Positions 1 to 18,094 of a DNA stretch of 64,000 nucleotides are shown piece by piece. Positions within the stretch are counted from its first letter, which is position 1. Every line of letters starts with the position of its first letter. The notes below the pieces were generated by a model. It was not told where the DNA came from, did no database searches, and saw nothing but the letters and a program-made list of their open reading frames with translations. Source of the DNA: Cyanoderma ruficeps (taxonomy: Eukaryota > Chordata > Aves > Passeriformes > Timaliidae); NCBI GenBank assembly GCA_008694505.1, contig VZDJ01000219.1:1900526-1964525 (forward strand). The letters run 5' to 3'. A program made the translations under genes and the position numbers.

Positions 1-6902
<6,902 letters not shown>

Positions 6903-7113
6903 CTGCTGTTGAAGGGGTTTTCCCCGGGGATGATGTGGGTGCTGTCCTTCCCCACGAGCAGCTTGATGCGGTCGTAGAAGGATTTGACGGCGGGAGCTCC
7001 GGCGTGGCTCTGCTGGATGATGTCCAGCGGGTCCCGCGAGCCCCGGCACAGCAGGCTGTTCTGGCACGTGGCCTGCAGGCAGCAGTCAGGGTCCAGGCAG
7101 TCCACCAGGCCAT
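6903..7113 (-). CDS. TENM2: TENM2 exon encoding the cysteine-rich region and start of the TTR-like domain
   Basis: The 211-nt exon follows TTACCTTTCAG and is entered in phase 1 and left in phase 2. It encodes [12 protein letters not shown], then the [13 protein letters not shown] segment, then [29 protein letters not shown]. With the preceding exon, the acidic [19 protein letters not shown] stretch forms the cysteine-rich domain between the EGF stalk and the globular head. The exon end AACAGCAG joins a T in the next exon to give N-S-S-L, so an N-glycosylation sequon is assembled across the splice junction. The donor lies in a 24-bp tandem array that has copied it twice more downstream. Only the first copy keeps the frame open, because the next in-frame codons are AGG TGA. 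Confidence 0.95.
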
Positions 7114-7403
7114 CTGAAAGGTAACAGGCACTGAGATCCAGCACAGAGCTGCGGAGCAATAATACCCACGGAAAGCTTGAGGCACTGGGAAAAACTGTTG
7201 AAGTTCACTCTTCACACCATCCCTCCGCCCGAAACCCGCCTAAACCAGTCAATAGTGCCATGAGGATGATGCTTTTGAGCACACTGCTTAAAAAGCACTA
7301 CAATTTATGTAAAGCAGGGTTAGATGAGAAGAAATCCCAAGAAATCTGTCAGGGGCTGAAATCAGGCAAAAGGAAGTGGAAGCAATAAAGGATTTTTGTT
7401 TAG

Positions 7404-7423
7404 CTTTTTTTTTTTTTTTTTTN
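7404..7423. repeat. Poly-T tract ending in an undetermined base
   Basis: A run of 18 or so T residues ends in the only N of the window at 7423. The N most likely marks uncertainty in the homopolymer length in the assembly, not a true gap. Confidence 0.85.
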
Positions 7424-9570
7424 TATGCTGTTTGATTTCATTTGCTCTGTTTGAGGAGCTGAGAAGAGACAAAGTTATCATTACCTAAGTAAAATACCAA
7501 TTACACTGTAGCCATTTTGGCAGTCGCCATGGAAGGGCTGCTGGAACTCCCACCTCCCATGGACACCTGGCTCACAATTTGTGTGCATGCTTGAATAAGG
7601 AAGGATCAGTCACTAAGTTGGTGGGTTCAGTCATCACATTACAGATTAGATTGTCCATCAAAAATATTTCTTAAGTTGCATTTTTAAGAAAAAACTCCAG
7701 AATTTTAACACCAGAAATTAAAAGAGAACCAAGAGGGAGATCAATCTGTGTACTTTGATAATAAACAATTGTAGCACATACAGTAACAATTCTATCATCA
7801 TCCCTTCATTTGGTATAATTATTTAACTGAAATATGTTCTCTCAGTGGAGTTCTACTATGATTTAGAAATTAATAACCATTTGCTTTAAAATATTATCAT
7901 CTCTAACAATTTAGAAACATTTGTTCATTTACTCTGGCAAGAATCAATCTGCAATCTACTTATGTCTATGAAACTTCCCAAAGTGCATCAATCTGAATTT
8001 TGAATACAAATATGGCCTGGGCACACACTGAAAATCATACACCAGAGAGAGCATTCCAGTGGGGAAGCAGACAAAAGTACCTTAGGTTAAGATCATGACT
8101 CATGCATTTTCAGGATTTTGAAGTGCACAGCAGACCAGCAGAGTGATAACTGGAAAAAAAACCCAACCAGAAGGAAAAAAAAATCTAAAACTATAAAAAA
8201 CTTTCTTATTTTTCAATTAGCCTTGTATTTCCAACCCATTGTGTGTGCCTGAAATGACTGTGCCTGACCTGATTTAAAAACAAAATTGCCAAGGTATGCT
8301 GACAATGTTTCATTCAGGCCTCTAAGGAGATTTAAGTCAGACAAAGTACCTTGTTGTGAGAGCTATATGTTGCTTTAAGGTCACTCGCCTATTCACATTA
8401 AGAGCTCCATTCGTCTCGAAATCCTCTCCGATGAGGCTGCAGGAACTTTCTGGTTTGCTGCAGTTCATTTTCTCCCCACTTTATATAATCGTTCTGAGGA
8501 CATCATTAGCTCCAGGGTATAACTCAAGGCAGTTTTCCTATTAAGGTCTGAGAATTTCTCAGCTCCTTTCCCAGTCTGTGAGACCTCTACAACCATGCAC
8601 TGAGCTTTGCCCACTGTTTAGTCCACTCAGTTCTGTTACTCAGATGACCACCAGGTAAGGAAATCCTATCAACGCACTAGAAGTAGCAGAGGCAAACCAC
8701 AGGATATAAATTACTCCCTCTGACAAATTTACATTTACCTGTTCAAGCTTCATCATATTTTGGCTATACCTGTTATTAGAGGTGACCATCAGTTCTGCCT
8801 GTGATGACCTCATCATGCAGCCGATTATGGGATGCTGTAGCCAAGCACTTGTGATGACACCACAAACTTGGAATGGGCATATCAATCCCTCAGGCTCCTG
8901 TCAGTCATGTGAATCACATCTTTATGCTCACGAGCCCCCTTGGATATTGTCTGACATTGCAATCTTCAGCAAATTACCCTGCCACTGCCAATCTCACCGT
9001 TATCTCACAAACAATCAAGCAGGCAATCAAACTGCTCTGAATTGCCAGTTCAGGACCTTGGAGGCTGGAAACCTCTCCATTCAACAGCAGGGAAAAACCT
9101 GCCTGTGATTCCTTCCATGCAACAAGGTTTTGCTGCAGTTCTGTGAAATCAGACTCAGATGCTTTCAGATGCTTGCAACAATATTTAGAAAAGACACGCA
9201 TAAAGCATAACACAATGTACTTTTTAGAACATTATTACTTACATAGCTATATTCCCCTGTAGTAATTTATTCTCAGATGGCAAGATTCAGGATTTAGGAC
9301 TTTTTTTACCTTAAGTGAACTAGCTGATCCAGCTTTTTGCAACAGCAGCTGTGAGGTCTGGGTCTGTTCAGCACACACAGCCAGGCCCTGGGCACTGCTG
9401 CTTGGTATCAAAGGCTTAGACACCACTGTGCTGCTCACATCCACAGCTGCTGCTCTTATCGACTTTGCTGCTCTGAAATCTCTGACTCCATGCATGAAAT
9501 AATAGTGGCTACTGTCAGAATATATCCATTTTTAGCTCACGTTTGCCTCATTTGCTATCTGGAGTATTAT

Positions 9571-9850
9571 CACAGGATGGCTGAGCTTGGCAAGGACCCC
9601 TGGAGGTGATCAGGTCCAGTCCCCTGCTCAAGCAAGGCTACCAGGTGCTGGTTGCCCAGGTTGCCCACAGAGCTTTTGAAATGTCTGCAAGGATGGAAAC
9701 TCCACAGCCTCACTGGGCACCCTGCTCCAGTGCTCAGTCACTGGGCAAAGAAGTGTCTCCCAGCACACATTTGTGCCTGGGTTGTTCCTCCTGAGGTGCA
9801 GGACCTTGCACTTCATGAGGTTTCTCTCAGCCCACTTCCCCAGCCATATT
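9571..9850 (-). mobile_element. CR1 LINE 3' fragment
   Basis: The plus strand shows CACAGGATGGCTGAGCTTGG, then GACCCCTGGAGGTGATCAGG, a GAAACTCCACAGCCTCACTG segment, and GTTCCTCCTGAGGTGCAGGA. Together they are the reverse complement of the CR1 3' untranslated region and the end of ORF2. The order and spacing of these blocks are those of intact CR1 copies, so this is a moderately old, 5'-truncated insertion. The open frames overlapping it are not genes. Confidence 0.88.
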
Positions 9851-12800
9851 GTACTGTTATATATGAACTAAACTGTTACAGAATCATTTATTTGCATTAG
9901 ACTCAGCTGATTAAAACCAGAGCTAGAAAAAAGTATCTTCTGTAAAAAAAAAAATCTGCTATTAGCATAAATTTTAATTAGAATTCAGTATTTTGGGTTT
10001 TATATATTTCAGAGCTTGTCATTCCCCAAATTTCCTCAGGTATTCTGAATTATTTATATGGTTAATTCAATGACAAACCCTCACCACTCGCCTCACCAAA
10101 ATATTGCTGCTTTTCACTGCATACACAGCTGAGTTTCAAGTGGGCAGAGATGTCTCTGATACTCTGCATGCTAAAGGGAGGAGACTGGAGAGGGAGCTAA
10201 GATGGTGCTGAACCTCCTCCAACAATTTGAGACCAACACAAGTCCTGACTTGGCCTTAACTGAGATGAAAGAAATAGGAAATTTTGACCTGATTTAAACT
10301 GACAGCACAGGATTAGCTCTCCATTGCTGTTTCTGGTTTTTCTGAATTTCTAAATCTTTTCAGAAATGAAGCAAGTGACATGGTATGCCTCTTGAAGAGT
10401 TCACTTGGCTAATGGATCCACACATTTCCCAACTTTCTGTGAACTGTTCCACAAGCTTTTTGGCAGACCAGTACACAGTATAGAGAAAACTTCAAAGAAA
10501 CAATTGAAAGTAGATTAACCTACTCATGCATGCCCTATTTATGACTGCCTTATGATTATGTTCCTCTTGACCATCATCAGAAGGACTAAAAAAGCTCTCA
10601 GGAGGAACAGTGATGTATTTTACCACATTACTGTTCTAAACATATTTAGAACCTCTCAGCATCAGTGTTCCAGTGCCACTGAATATATTTCTCAGCGTGT
10701 CCAGGTTACTGGATTGCAGAATGAGAAAGATGCTTCACCTTTCTGCAGAAAGTTGATGCTTGAGCTACTGGAGTTTTTAAATCTCAATGAGTAAACTACC
10801 TATAGTTTCCACACTTCTTCAAATACCTGCAGGTTGTGCTTCAGGTTCAATTCACGACGCACATCAGAATGAGTGAACTTTGACTTGACATCCATCTTGC
10901 TGAGACAATGATTTCCATACCCAGCAAGGGACAATTCTGTTTCCAACCCAAAACTCCTGAGCCCATGCTCAGCAGAGGGCATCCTTACACTTCACTAGCT
11001 GCAGGAGCTGGGGACTTTCAGAGCCTAATTCCTGGAAATTTTTCTTTTTCCAATAAACATTTCACACTGATGATTAAAATGGAGGTGGGGAGGGGGGAGA
11101 ACAGCAGCTACTAAGAACCCCGAGGGCAAAAGGGTCTTTGATCACTCTAAGGGCAAATTAGTTAATTTATCATGAACCGATTTTAATTATGTGCAGTATT
11201 AATATACCCAAGGTGAAAGAATTAGAGATGCTCTATCAGATTATCAAAAGAGTAGGCCTCCTCTGCCAACACAGAAATATATTAATTGAGCTCTAAAACT
11301 GCATGCAAAACTGCTTCCACAGGCAGGCTATGCCACAGCCCAGCATATCTTATTACCAGGAAGTTTATCTAATATTTAACCCAAATTTTCACACTTTTGT
11401 AGCTTGAGCTAATTACTGTTATCTATACTGGCATGTATCATTCAAAATAATTCCTCAGAAGCTCCTGGTGCTAACAAGAAAGAAAATGCTTCTATTCCTG
11501 CTCCAGCCCTGTGAAGACTCCCTGTAAACTATCTGCACATTCATTATAACACTGCCTTCTATATCTAACTGTGAGCATAACAGAGTATTTTTGTAACCCA
11601 AACTGCCTTTCAGGATAAACTGGATGGTAAATCCCAAGTTGTGGTAAAGTAGAAAGAACCTGGAGATGGGTTGTGCCTTCGAATACCCAAAACCCTCCCC
11701 AAGGAGGTTTTAAAGTACCCTGAAGAGGAGAATGGTGAAGCACCAGCCCCACGTCCCTGGCCCACTCAAGATCCCTGTGCTACCTGGAGCTTTGGCAGGC
11801 AGGAAAAGCCTCATTCCTGAGAGTCCCAGTGCAGGAACCTACTGCAGGTGCAGCTCCAGCTTGGGGGGGTCCCCTCAGAACCTGCAGATAATTGACACCC
11901 CCATGCCAAACCACTCCTTGCTCAGAGCCAGGCTGACCCAAAGGGCTGCAAGGTGAGAACAACGTGGAAAAAAAAAATGTTTGCCCAGCTCCAGCGTACA
12001 TGGACACCTACAGGGATGCTGGGGCCTTTTCAAACCATGGAATGTGCAGGCTCTGAGCTTCCTGCTTTCGCTTCTCCCCAGTTGTGGGAGTGAGTTATTG
12101 CAGCAGCACATCCCACGAGGGACGGGGAAGGATAAGCTGGCTAATGTGTGTAAAGGCGATTAGAGGCTGACATGAAGCTGTAACACAATCACATACAAGC
12201 ACACTCATTAGCTCTTGTCAAACTTTGAGTGCCTACTTTTGATACAGATTTTATACCCCAGCCCACGTGACTCACTCTGGCCCCCATCCATTACAGATTT
12301 CAGCTCCTGATTGCATTTAATGTTCCACAACTGACTATTGTACAGGCTCCGGGAAGGTATTTTCTGTGCCAAGAGTATTCTGGGTATTTATATTGAGAAC
12401 TTCATAAAATCTTTTGTCTGTGCTGAATTAGAGACCCCCGCTGAGGCAATGCTTGTTGAGGCAAGCTAAATTACATGATTTGCTTTTGTGCTGTGAAATA
12501 CTTGTATTATCTTAAATGTCACGAGCCTGATGCGGTATCAAGTCACAGGATTTGTAATTTTCTAAAAGCAATTTTTTCTAAATGTTTATTGCAGGAAGAC
12601 ACTTCTTTTTTCTTTCTATTTTCCTTCTGTCTAATTTCAGAGATGAGTTTTCTAAGACAACTCAAATAAACAGCCTTTCAATCAGTCAAGTGCACTGTCC
12701 TGACAGTGAACTTCACGAGAAATGCATTTTTCTTGTGAATTGAAGAGATTTCCTACTGGAGCAGATAGTTGACTTTCTCTAATTCATTCTCTTTAATCTA

Positions 12801-13784
12801 TTGTGCCAAACAGAATTACCACCAACTGTACCTCCTGGTGGGGTTAAAGATATAGAGTAACAAACTGAAGGGCGAAATTTGCCTTCTGAGAGATGCACAC
12901 CTCTGTTTGGAAAGCCAAATGGAAAAGAAATTAAAATGTATTTTAAAAAGAATGTGCCACTTTGCATAACAAATAAGAAATTCCTCATTTCTTTTTGGCT
13001 TAGTATTCTATACTACGATGGGTTGCTTCCTTTCCTTCGCCTACCAATTTTAGTCCAGATAATTACATTGTGAGGAGAAATGTGATCTGGGAGGTGACAG
13101 AAGCAGTGATTGTATTTAAGCTTCTTTAAAATATTTTTAAACCTGCTTGCCCCTGTCCTCTCCATCCTGATCAAAATTTAGCAAAATTTTGCTTATTTCC
13201 TCTTTTTCTTTCTCTGAGATGACATAATTTAACTATCTTGCCAATAAAAACTATAAAAAATCAGTAGATTTGAACAGATGCAAAAGGTGGGAGAAGAGAG
13301 AAAGAAGGAAAAGCCCAGAAAGAGCAACCCCAGTGGGCAATATGGGCTTGTGCCAAGGCTGCCTCTGCAGAGGACAGGATTCTTAAATCTCTCTCCAAAA
13401 TTATCTCAAGACACTCAGGAGAAAGATTCCTCAAATGTGATGGATATTAACTGCATCCAACATTTAATGAGACTATACTTTAGGAAAGATATCTGAGTTT
13501 TGCTGGGTATCCCACTGTCTCACACAGCTGGAGGCGCTGCAAAGTCTAAGGTGAAATTTAGTTAAACATACGTAATTTAAGGAGACTGCTTTGAGACACT
13601 AAAAACATTTTTCTATTTAGAAACAAGCAAATTGTTATAAAGTAGTTATTTCAAAATGATGGGTATAAACAGCCACGGTAGTGATTTCCTTATGCAATAT
13701 ACCAAAAGAAATAGGAATGTAAAAAGTAGCATATCCTCTCCCATTCCTCAAAATACCATCAGTAATGCCTTCATTTCCTAAAAT

Positions 13785-13990
13785 AAAGCCACGGTGAATT
13801 AAATGGGCTATACGTGTCTATTAGGGGGATTTTATATTGTAATCACAATTACAGGTCTTAAAATAAAGCTATTTCTAATCCCTCCAAAAGATGCTTAATA
13901 ATGATTAGATTACTGAGGGACTGATTAAGGGGAGATATTAGCTTTAGAAGCAGCCACAGTGTGCAAATTTTGTAATCCAAACAAGGTCTG
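13785..13990. promoter_or_regulatory. Candidate conserved non-coding element
   Basis: The stretch is free of repeats, of even composition, and has two TAATCC motifs (13876-13881, 13973-13978) plus GATTAG and GATTAA, which resemble bicoid-type (OTX/PITX) homeodomain sites. Conservation cannot be measured here, so this is inference from texture only. Confidence 0.25.
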
Positions 13991-14087
13991 GAAAACAGAA
14001 GCACTTTCCAATTTAGAGAGATCTTAATAGCGAGTCAATGCCAGAATCCCCTTACTATTCAGTTAGGCTTCATCCTCACTAAGAAAT

Positions 14088-14152
14088 GAAAAAAAAAAAC
14101 AACCCCCCTATCTGGCCCCCCCCCAAAAAAAACCCCCACCAAAAAACACCCC
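14088..14152. repeat. A-rich and C-rich low-complexity block
   Basis: A run of about a dozen A residues is followed by C-tracts of 6, 9, 5 and 4 bases at 14103-14108, 14116-14124, 14133-14137 and 14149-14152, with A-rich spacers of 7 to 11 bases. On the transcribed strand these are G-tracts. Such sequence is prone to slippage and sequencing error, so its exact length is unsure. Confidence 0.8.
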
Positions 14153-14250
14153 AACAGAAGAACCCTCAAAAGATAAATAAGAGACTTTCAAGTTTTTTTC
14201 AGCAAAGTAGCCGATGCCCCACAGTAACCCTAAACATGTTTATGATGAAT

Positions 14251-14395
14251 GACAGAACCACAGGCTGGTTTGGGTTGGAAGAGACCATAAAGCTCATCTA
14301 GTCCCACACCCTGTCATGGGCTGGGACACCTTCCACTGTCCCAGGTTGCTCCAAGCCCTTCCAACCTTTGTCACTTTCAGGATAAAGACCTAGTT
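14251..14395 (-). mobile_element. CR1 LINE 3' fragment
   Basis: The plus strand contains ACCACAGGCTGGTTTGGGTT, GGAAGAGACCATAAAGCTCA and GACACCTTCCACTGTCCCAG, the reverse complement of a CR1 3' end. It lies about 100 bases right of the A- and C-rich block at 14088-14152. Confidence 0.9.
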
Positions 14396-16839
14396 AAGCC
14401 CATGTCTTGATTTGACATGTGATGGTAAGGACAAAGGCAGGTGAATTTCCCAGTGTTACCTCAGATCATTCACCCTGAACAGCCCGAAGAGGAGAAAGCA
14501 GCTTTGGAGACTCTCTCCTCTTGCTGCTCTGAAATCACATTTTATTTGTGCCAGTAATCCACACTGACATCTCATTTAAAATGAAGATTTGTAAGTCTAA
14601 AAGAGAGGGGGACTCATCTGCTTCTTCTAGCAATAAACCAACTAAAGGACATTAATCTAAAATGGAAAGAAAACATTAAGTATAATCTTTCATTTTTCTC
14701 TTTTTGAACTATGGTATGGAGTTTGCATTGCGGCAGATAATAAGACAAAACAGGACAAATGGGAAACCCTCTGGAGTCAGTGGCAATGCTCTCCTTGACA
14801 TTCATAAAATGAAGACTTGGCCCAAGGCCTTTGAATCTGATTGTGAGATACAATTGCAATAAGAATGGCTGAACAGGGAAAAAGCTCCAAAAGATGTTAA
14901 ATCTGCTGCCACAGGAGACAGGAAATGATAGTTCCCTTTCAGTGACATGCTGAAGGAATTGTATTTTAACAACATGCAGAGATGGACAGAAAGGAAGGAG
15001 GCTCAGCCGTCCAGAGAAGACTTCATTTAGGCAAAAAAAGAAGTATTTTTAGCTACCCTACTGCCTTCCAGAAGAACAGCTTGTGTGTTCTGTACTACCC
15101 CAGAACCACTTGCTTATGCTAACAGAGCAATGTTGGTAATGGAGCAGCAAATGAGCTCAACACTTTGCTGCAAATAAACTCAGCTGAGTTTCAAATGAAA
15201 CGAGTGACTGGGAGGAGAGGCAATTTCTTTAACTTCCAATAAACTTGCATTTTATGTGAAACTTGGGGTTCTGGTAACTAGCTGGATTTTTAATACTGAT
15301 TCCCATAGTACACTTTTCAGCTTAGTCTAATGAGAAAACTTAATTTTATCTGTTCCTTTATCTACAGAGTCACAATTACATAGAGATGCAGCTTGAAGCA
15401 CAGAACACTATCCCTTCCAGCCTCTCCATGCACAGAGCATTACATCTTAGGCAAAGGCAGGACTGCATTCTGAGATATTAATCATTAAGTGATTAATATT
15501 ATATTCATTTTTGAGTTTTGTTGTAGTTCTTGTGAATTTGCCAAGCTGGTGGTCAGGACAATGCCTCTGTCCTCACAGCGCACATGGGACAGGACCCCAT
15601 GACATCTCAGAGAAATCTGAACCCCAAAATATAATTGAGCAAACTGCAGCAGCACAAACCACCAAGGCATGAGAGAGACTGAGAGTGCTGCCTGTGGGGA
15701 GCTGTGTGTAGGAAACACAGCGTGCCTCAAAGTGCCTCTGGTTTTTCATTAATGCCTGGAAATCTTGTAGAGAAACAGCAGCTGAACAGGTGTTGAACAG
15801 CACCTGAGCTCCCTTATCCAAACATTTAATGGGAATTAATAAGGATGAGACAATTAAGAGCAGGAATGATCATTGAATTAAGTGCTGAGCAAAGGGTCAG
15901 AAGACAAGAGATTAATTTCCGCCTTTATCAAAAACACCCCATGTGAAAACACGGGGGTCAAAGGGACTTCTCAGGTTGTTTGGATCTTGGATCAAGCTTG
16001 GATTTTCAAACTATTTACACTCACAGGAACCAGTGAGCAGTAACCTCTCTAGTCTCTGGAAAAAAATTACTTAAAATGCAAACACTGAGAACATCTGAAG
16101 AGTTCTCCTCTAAACCTTTCCAGCCTTCAACTAGACCAACTAATTTTCCTTCAGGTGCCTTACTATGGTAAATCAAAATCCATGCAACTTGCATGATAAT
16201 GAAATATACAATTATGCATTAATTATTAATTCATAATATTATGTATCTGTTGTATGGCAATTCTCTCTGCATTCTTTGCCTCTGATGAGCTCCTGTTTGC
16301 CTTCTTTGAATAAGTTTTATATTTCTACAATTTTTCATTAGGATGAGCAGCTGAATAGTGTCAATGGTCATTTTTCTCCCTTGCTTGCCTGTCTGTTTTA
16401 CAAGTGCAAAATAATGTCCTGGATAGAAAAATAAACCTCTTATTCTAGTTCTTCTAATAATATTTCCAACCTTTTTCCTTCCTTTGAGGAAGTTCTAATA
16501 ATACCTTTATAATCTTCAAAGCATGTAAAACCAGCAAACCTAAACATTTTACATTTTGTTTCTTGCACTGAATATTAACACAAGTTTAATGGGTTTTGTT
16601 GTATACTTAAATGCCAATTAATGTATTCTGGCAGTTAGGTTCTGCTCTTTACAGTTCAGTAACAGCTATAAAGCAAGTTCTAGCTCTCTGAAACTGAATT
16701 AGCTTTAGAGCTTCTAAAACACATTTGTAAACACTGAGTTTATGAGACCAAGGAACTAACAGAGGATTTACAAATTAAAACTAGTTGACGATATTCAGGT
16801 GTAGTTAATATCATGTAGTCAAACTCAAATACACCTGTT

Positions 16840-17165
16840 TCTCAGTTGGCGACTTAGAATTTCTAAACCCTGAAATTTTACATAAAATTAAAGCGCTCAG
16901 CCTAATTAATGATAATTTTACCCTTGATAAAGCCCAATGTCGCTTTGCAGTTTTAGGAAATACATTTATAAAATATTTATTAATCAGCAAACAGCGGATG
17001 TTTTCTCTAGATTAATTATTGGCCAAAGAAAGGGGAAGGAGTCTCAAGAAAAAAAAAGCTGTGTCTGATGCTTGGTTTATAGCAGAGAGCAGAAAAATAA
17101 TCTATGTGACTTACTAAAGGCATTATATTGAAAGGAGTAAGAAAAGCTCCTTTAATTGAAAGAGC
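16840..17165. promoter_or_regulatory. Candidate conserved non-coding element
   Basis: The stretch has TAATTA at 16903-16908 and 17013-17018, an inverted CCAAT next to the second, and isolated CpG words (AAGCGCTCAG, AATGTCGCTT, ACAGCGGATG) that are kept despite the AT-rich setting. It lies just upstream on the plus axis of the GC-rich block. The call is inference without alignment. Confidence 0.28.
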
Positions 17166-17400
17166 AAATTAACCAATCTTGTTTAGAAAGAACATCTCAG
17201 AACTGCTTTCAGCCCACCATGCAGGGCTCTACAAACCCAGAAAAACATCTCTGAAGAGAAACACAGGTCACATCCTATATTTAATAGGGACTTGCCTGAT
17301 GAAGGGCAGGGAAAATAGAGCACGGGTGTCAGCCCCTCACCCTACACATCCACTGAGCACACCTCAGCCGGCCCTGCAGAGCCTGTGGTGAAATGGGCAC

Positions 17401-17562
17401 TGTGACAGCAAGGCACAGCCTGCCAGGGGCTGTGGGACAGCAAGGGACAGGCTGGCAGAGCCTGGCACGTGAACTGTGCAATGTGACAGCAAGGGACAGC
17501 CTGACACGGGCTGTGGGACAGCAGGGGACAGCCCGGCAGGCTGCGCACAGCAGAGCACGGCG
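17401..17562. repeat. Imperfect 81-bp tandem duplication
   Basis: TGTGACAGCAAGG at 17401 recurs at 17482, with matching order of the following blocks (ACAGCCTG, GGGCTGTGGGACAGCA, GGGACAG). The first 60 or so bases of the two copies are similar and the ends diverge. Each copy has a shorter internal repetition of the GACAGCA.GG.ACAG motif. Confidence 0.8.
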
Positions 17563-17656
17563 CTGGCCCCGGCATGGACAGGACAAGGCCAGCACGGTGG
17601 CTCTCTCGGCCTGTCCGAGGGGACACACAGGCACGGGGAGCTCCCCTGGCAGCTCA

Positions 17657-18094
<438 letters not shown>

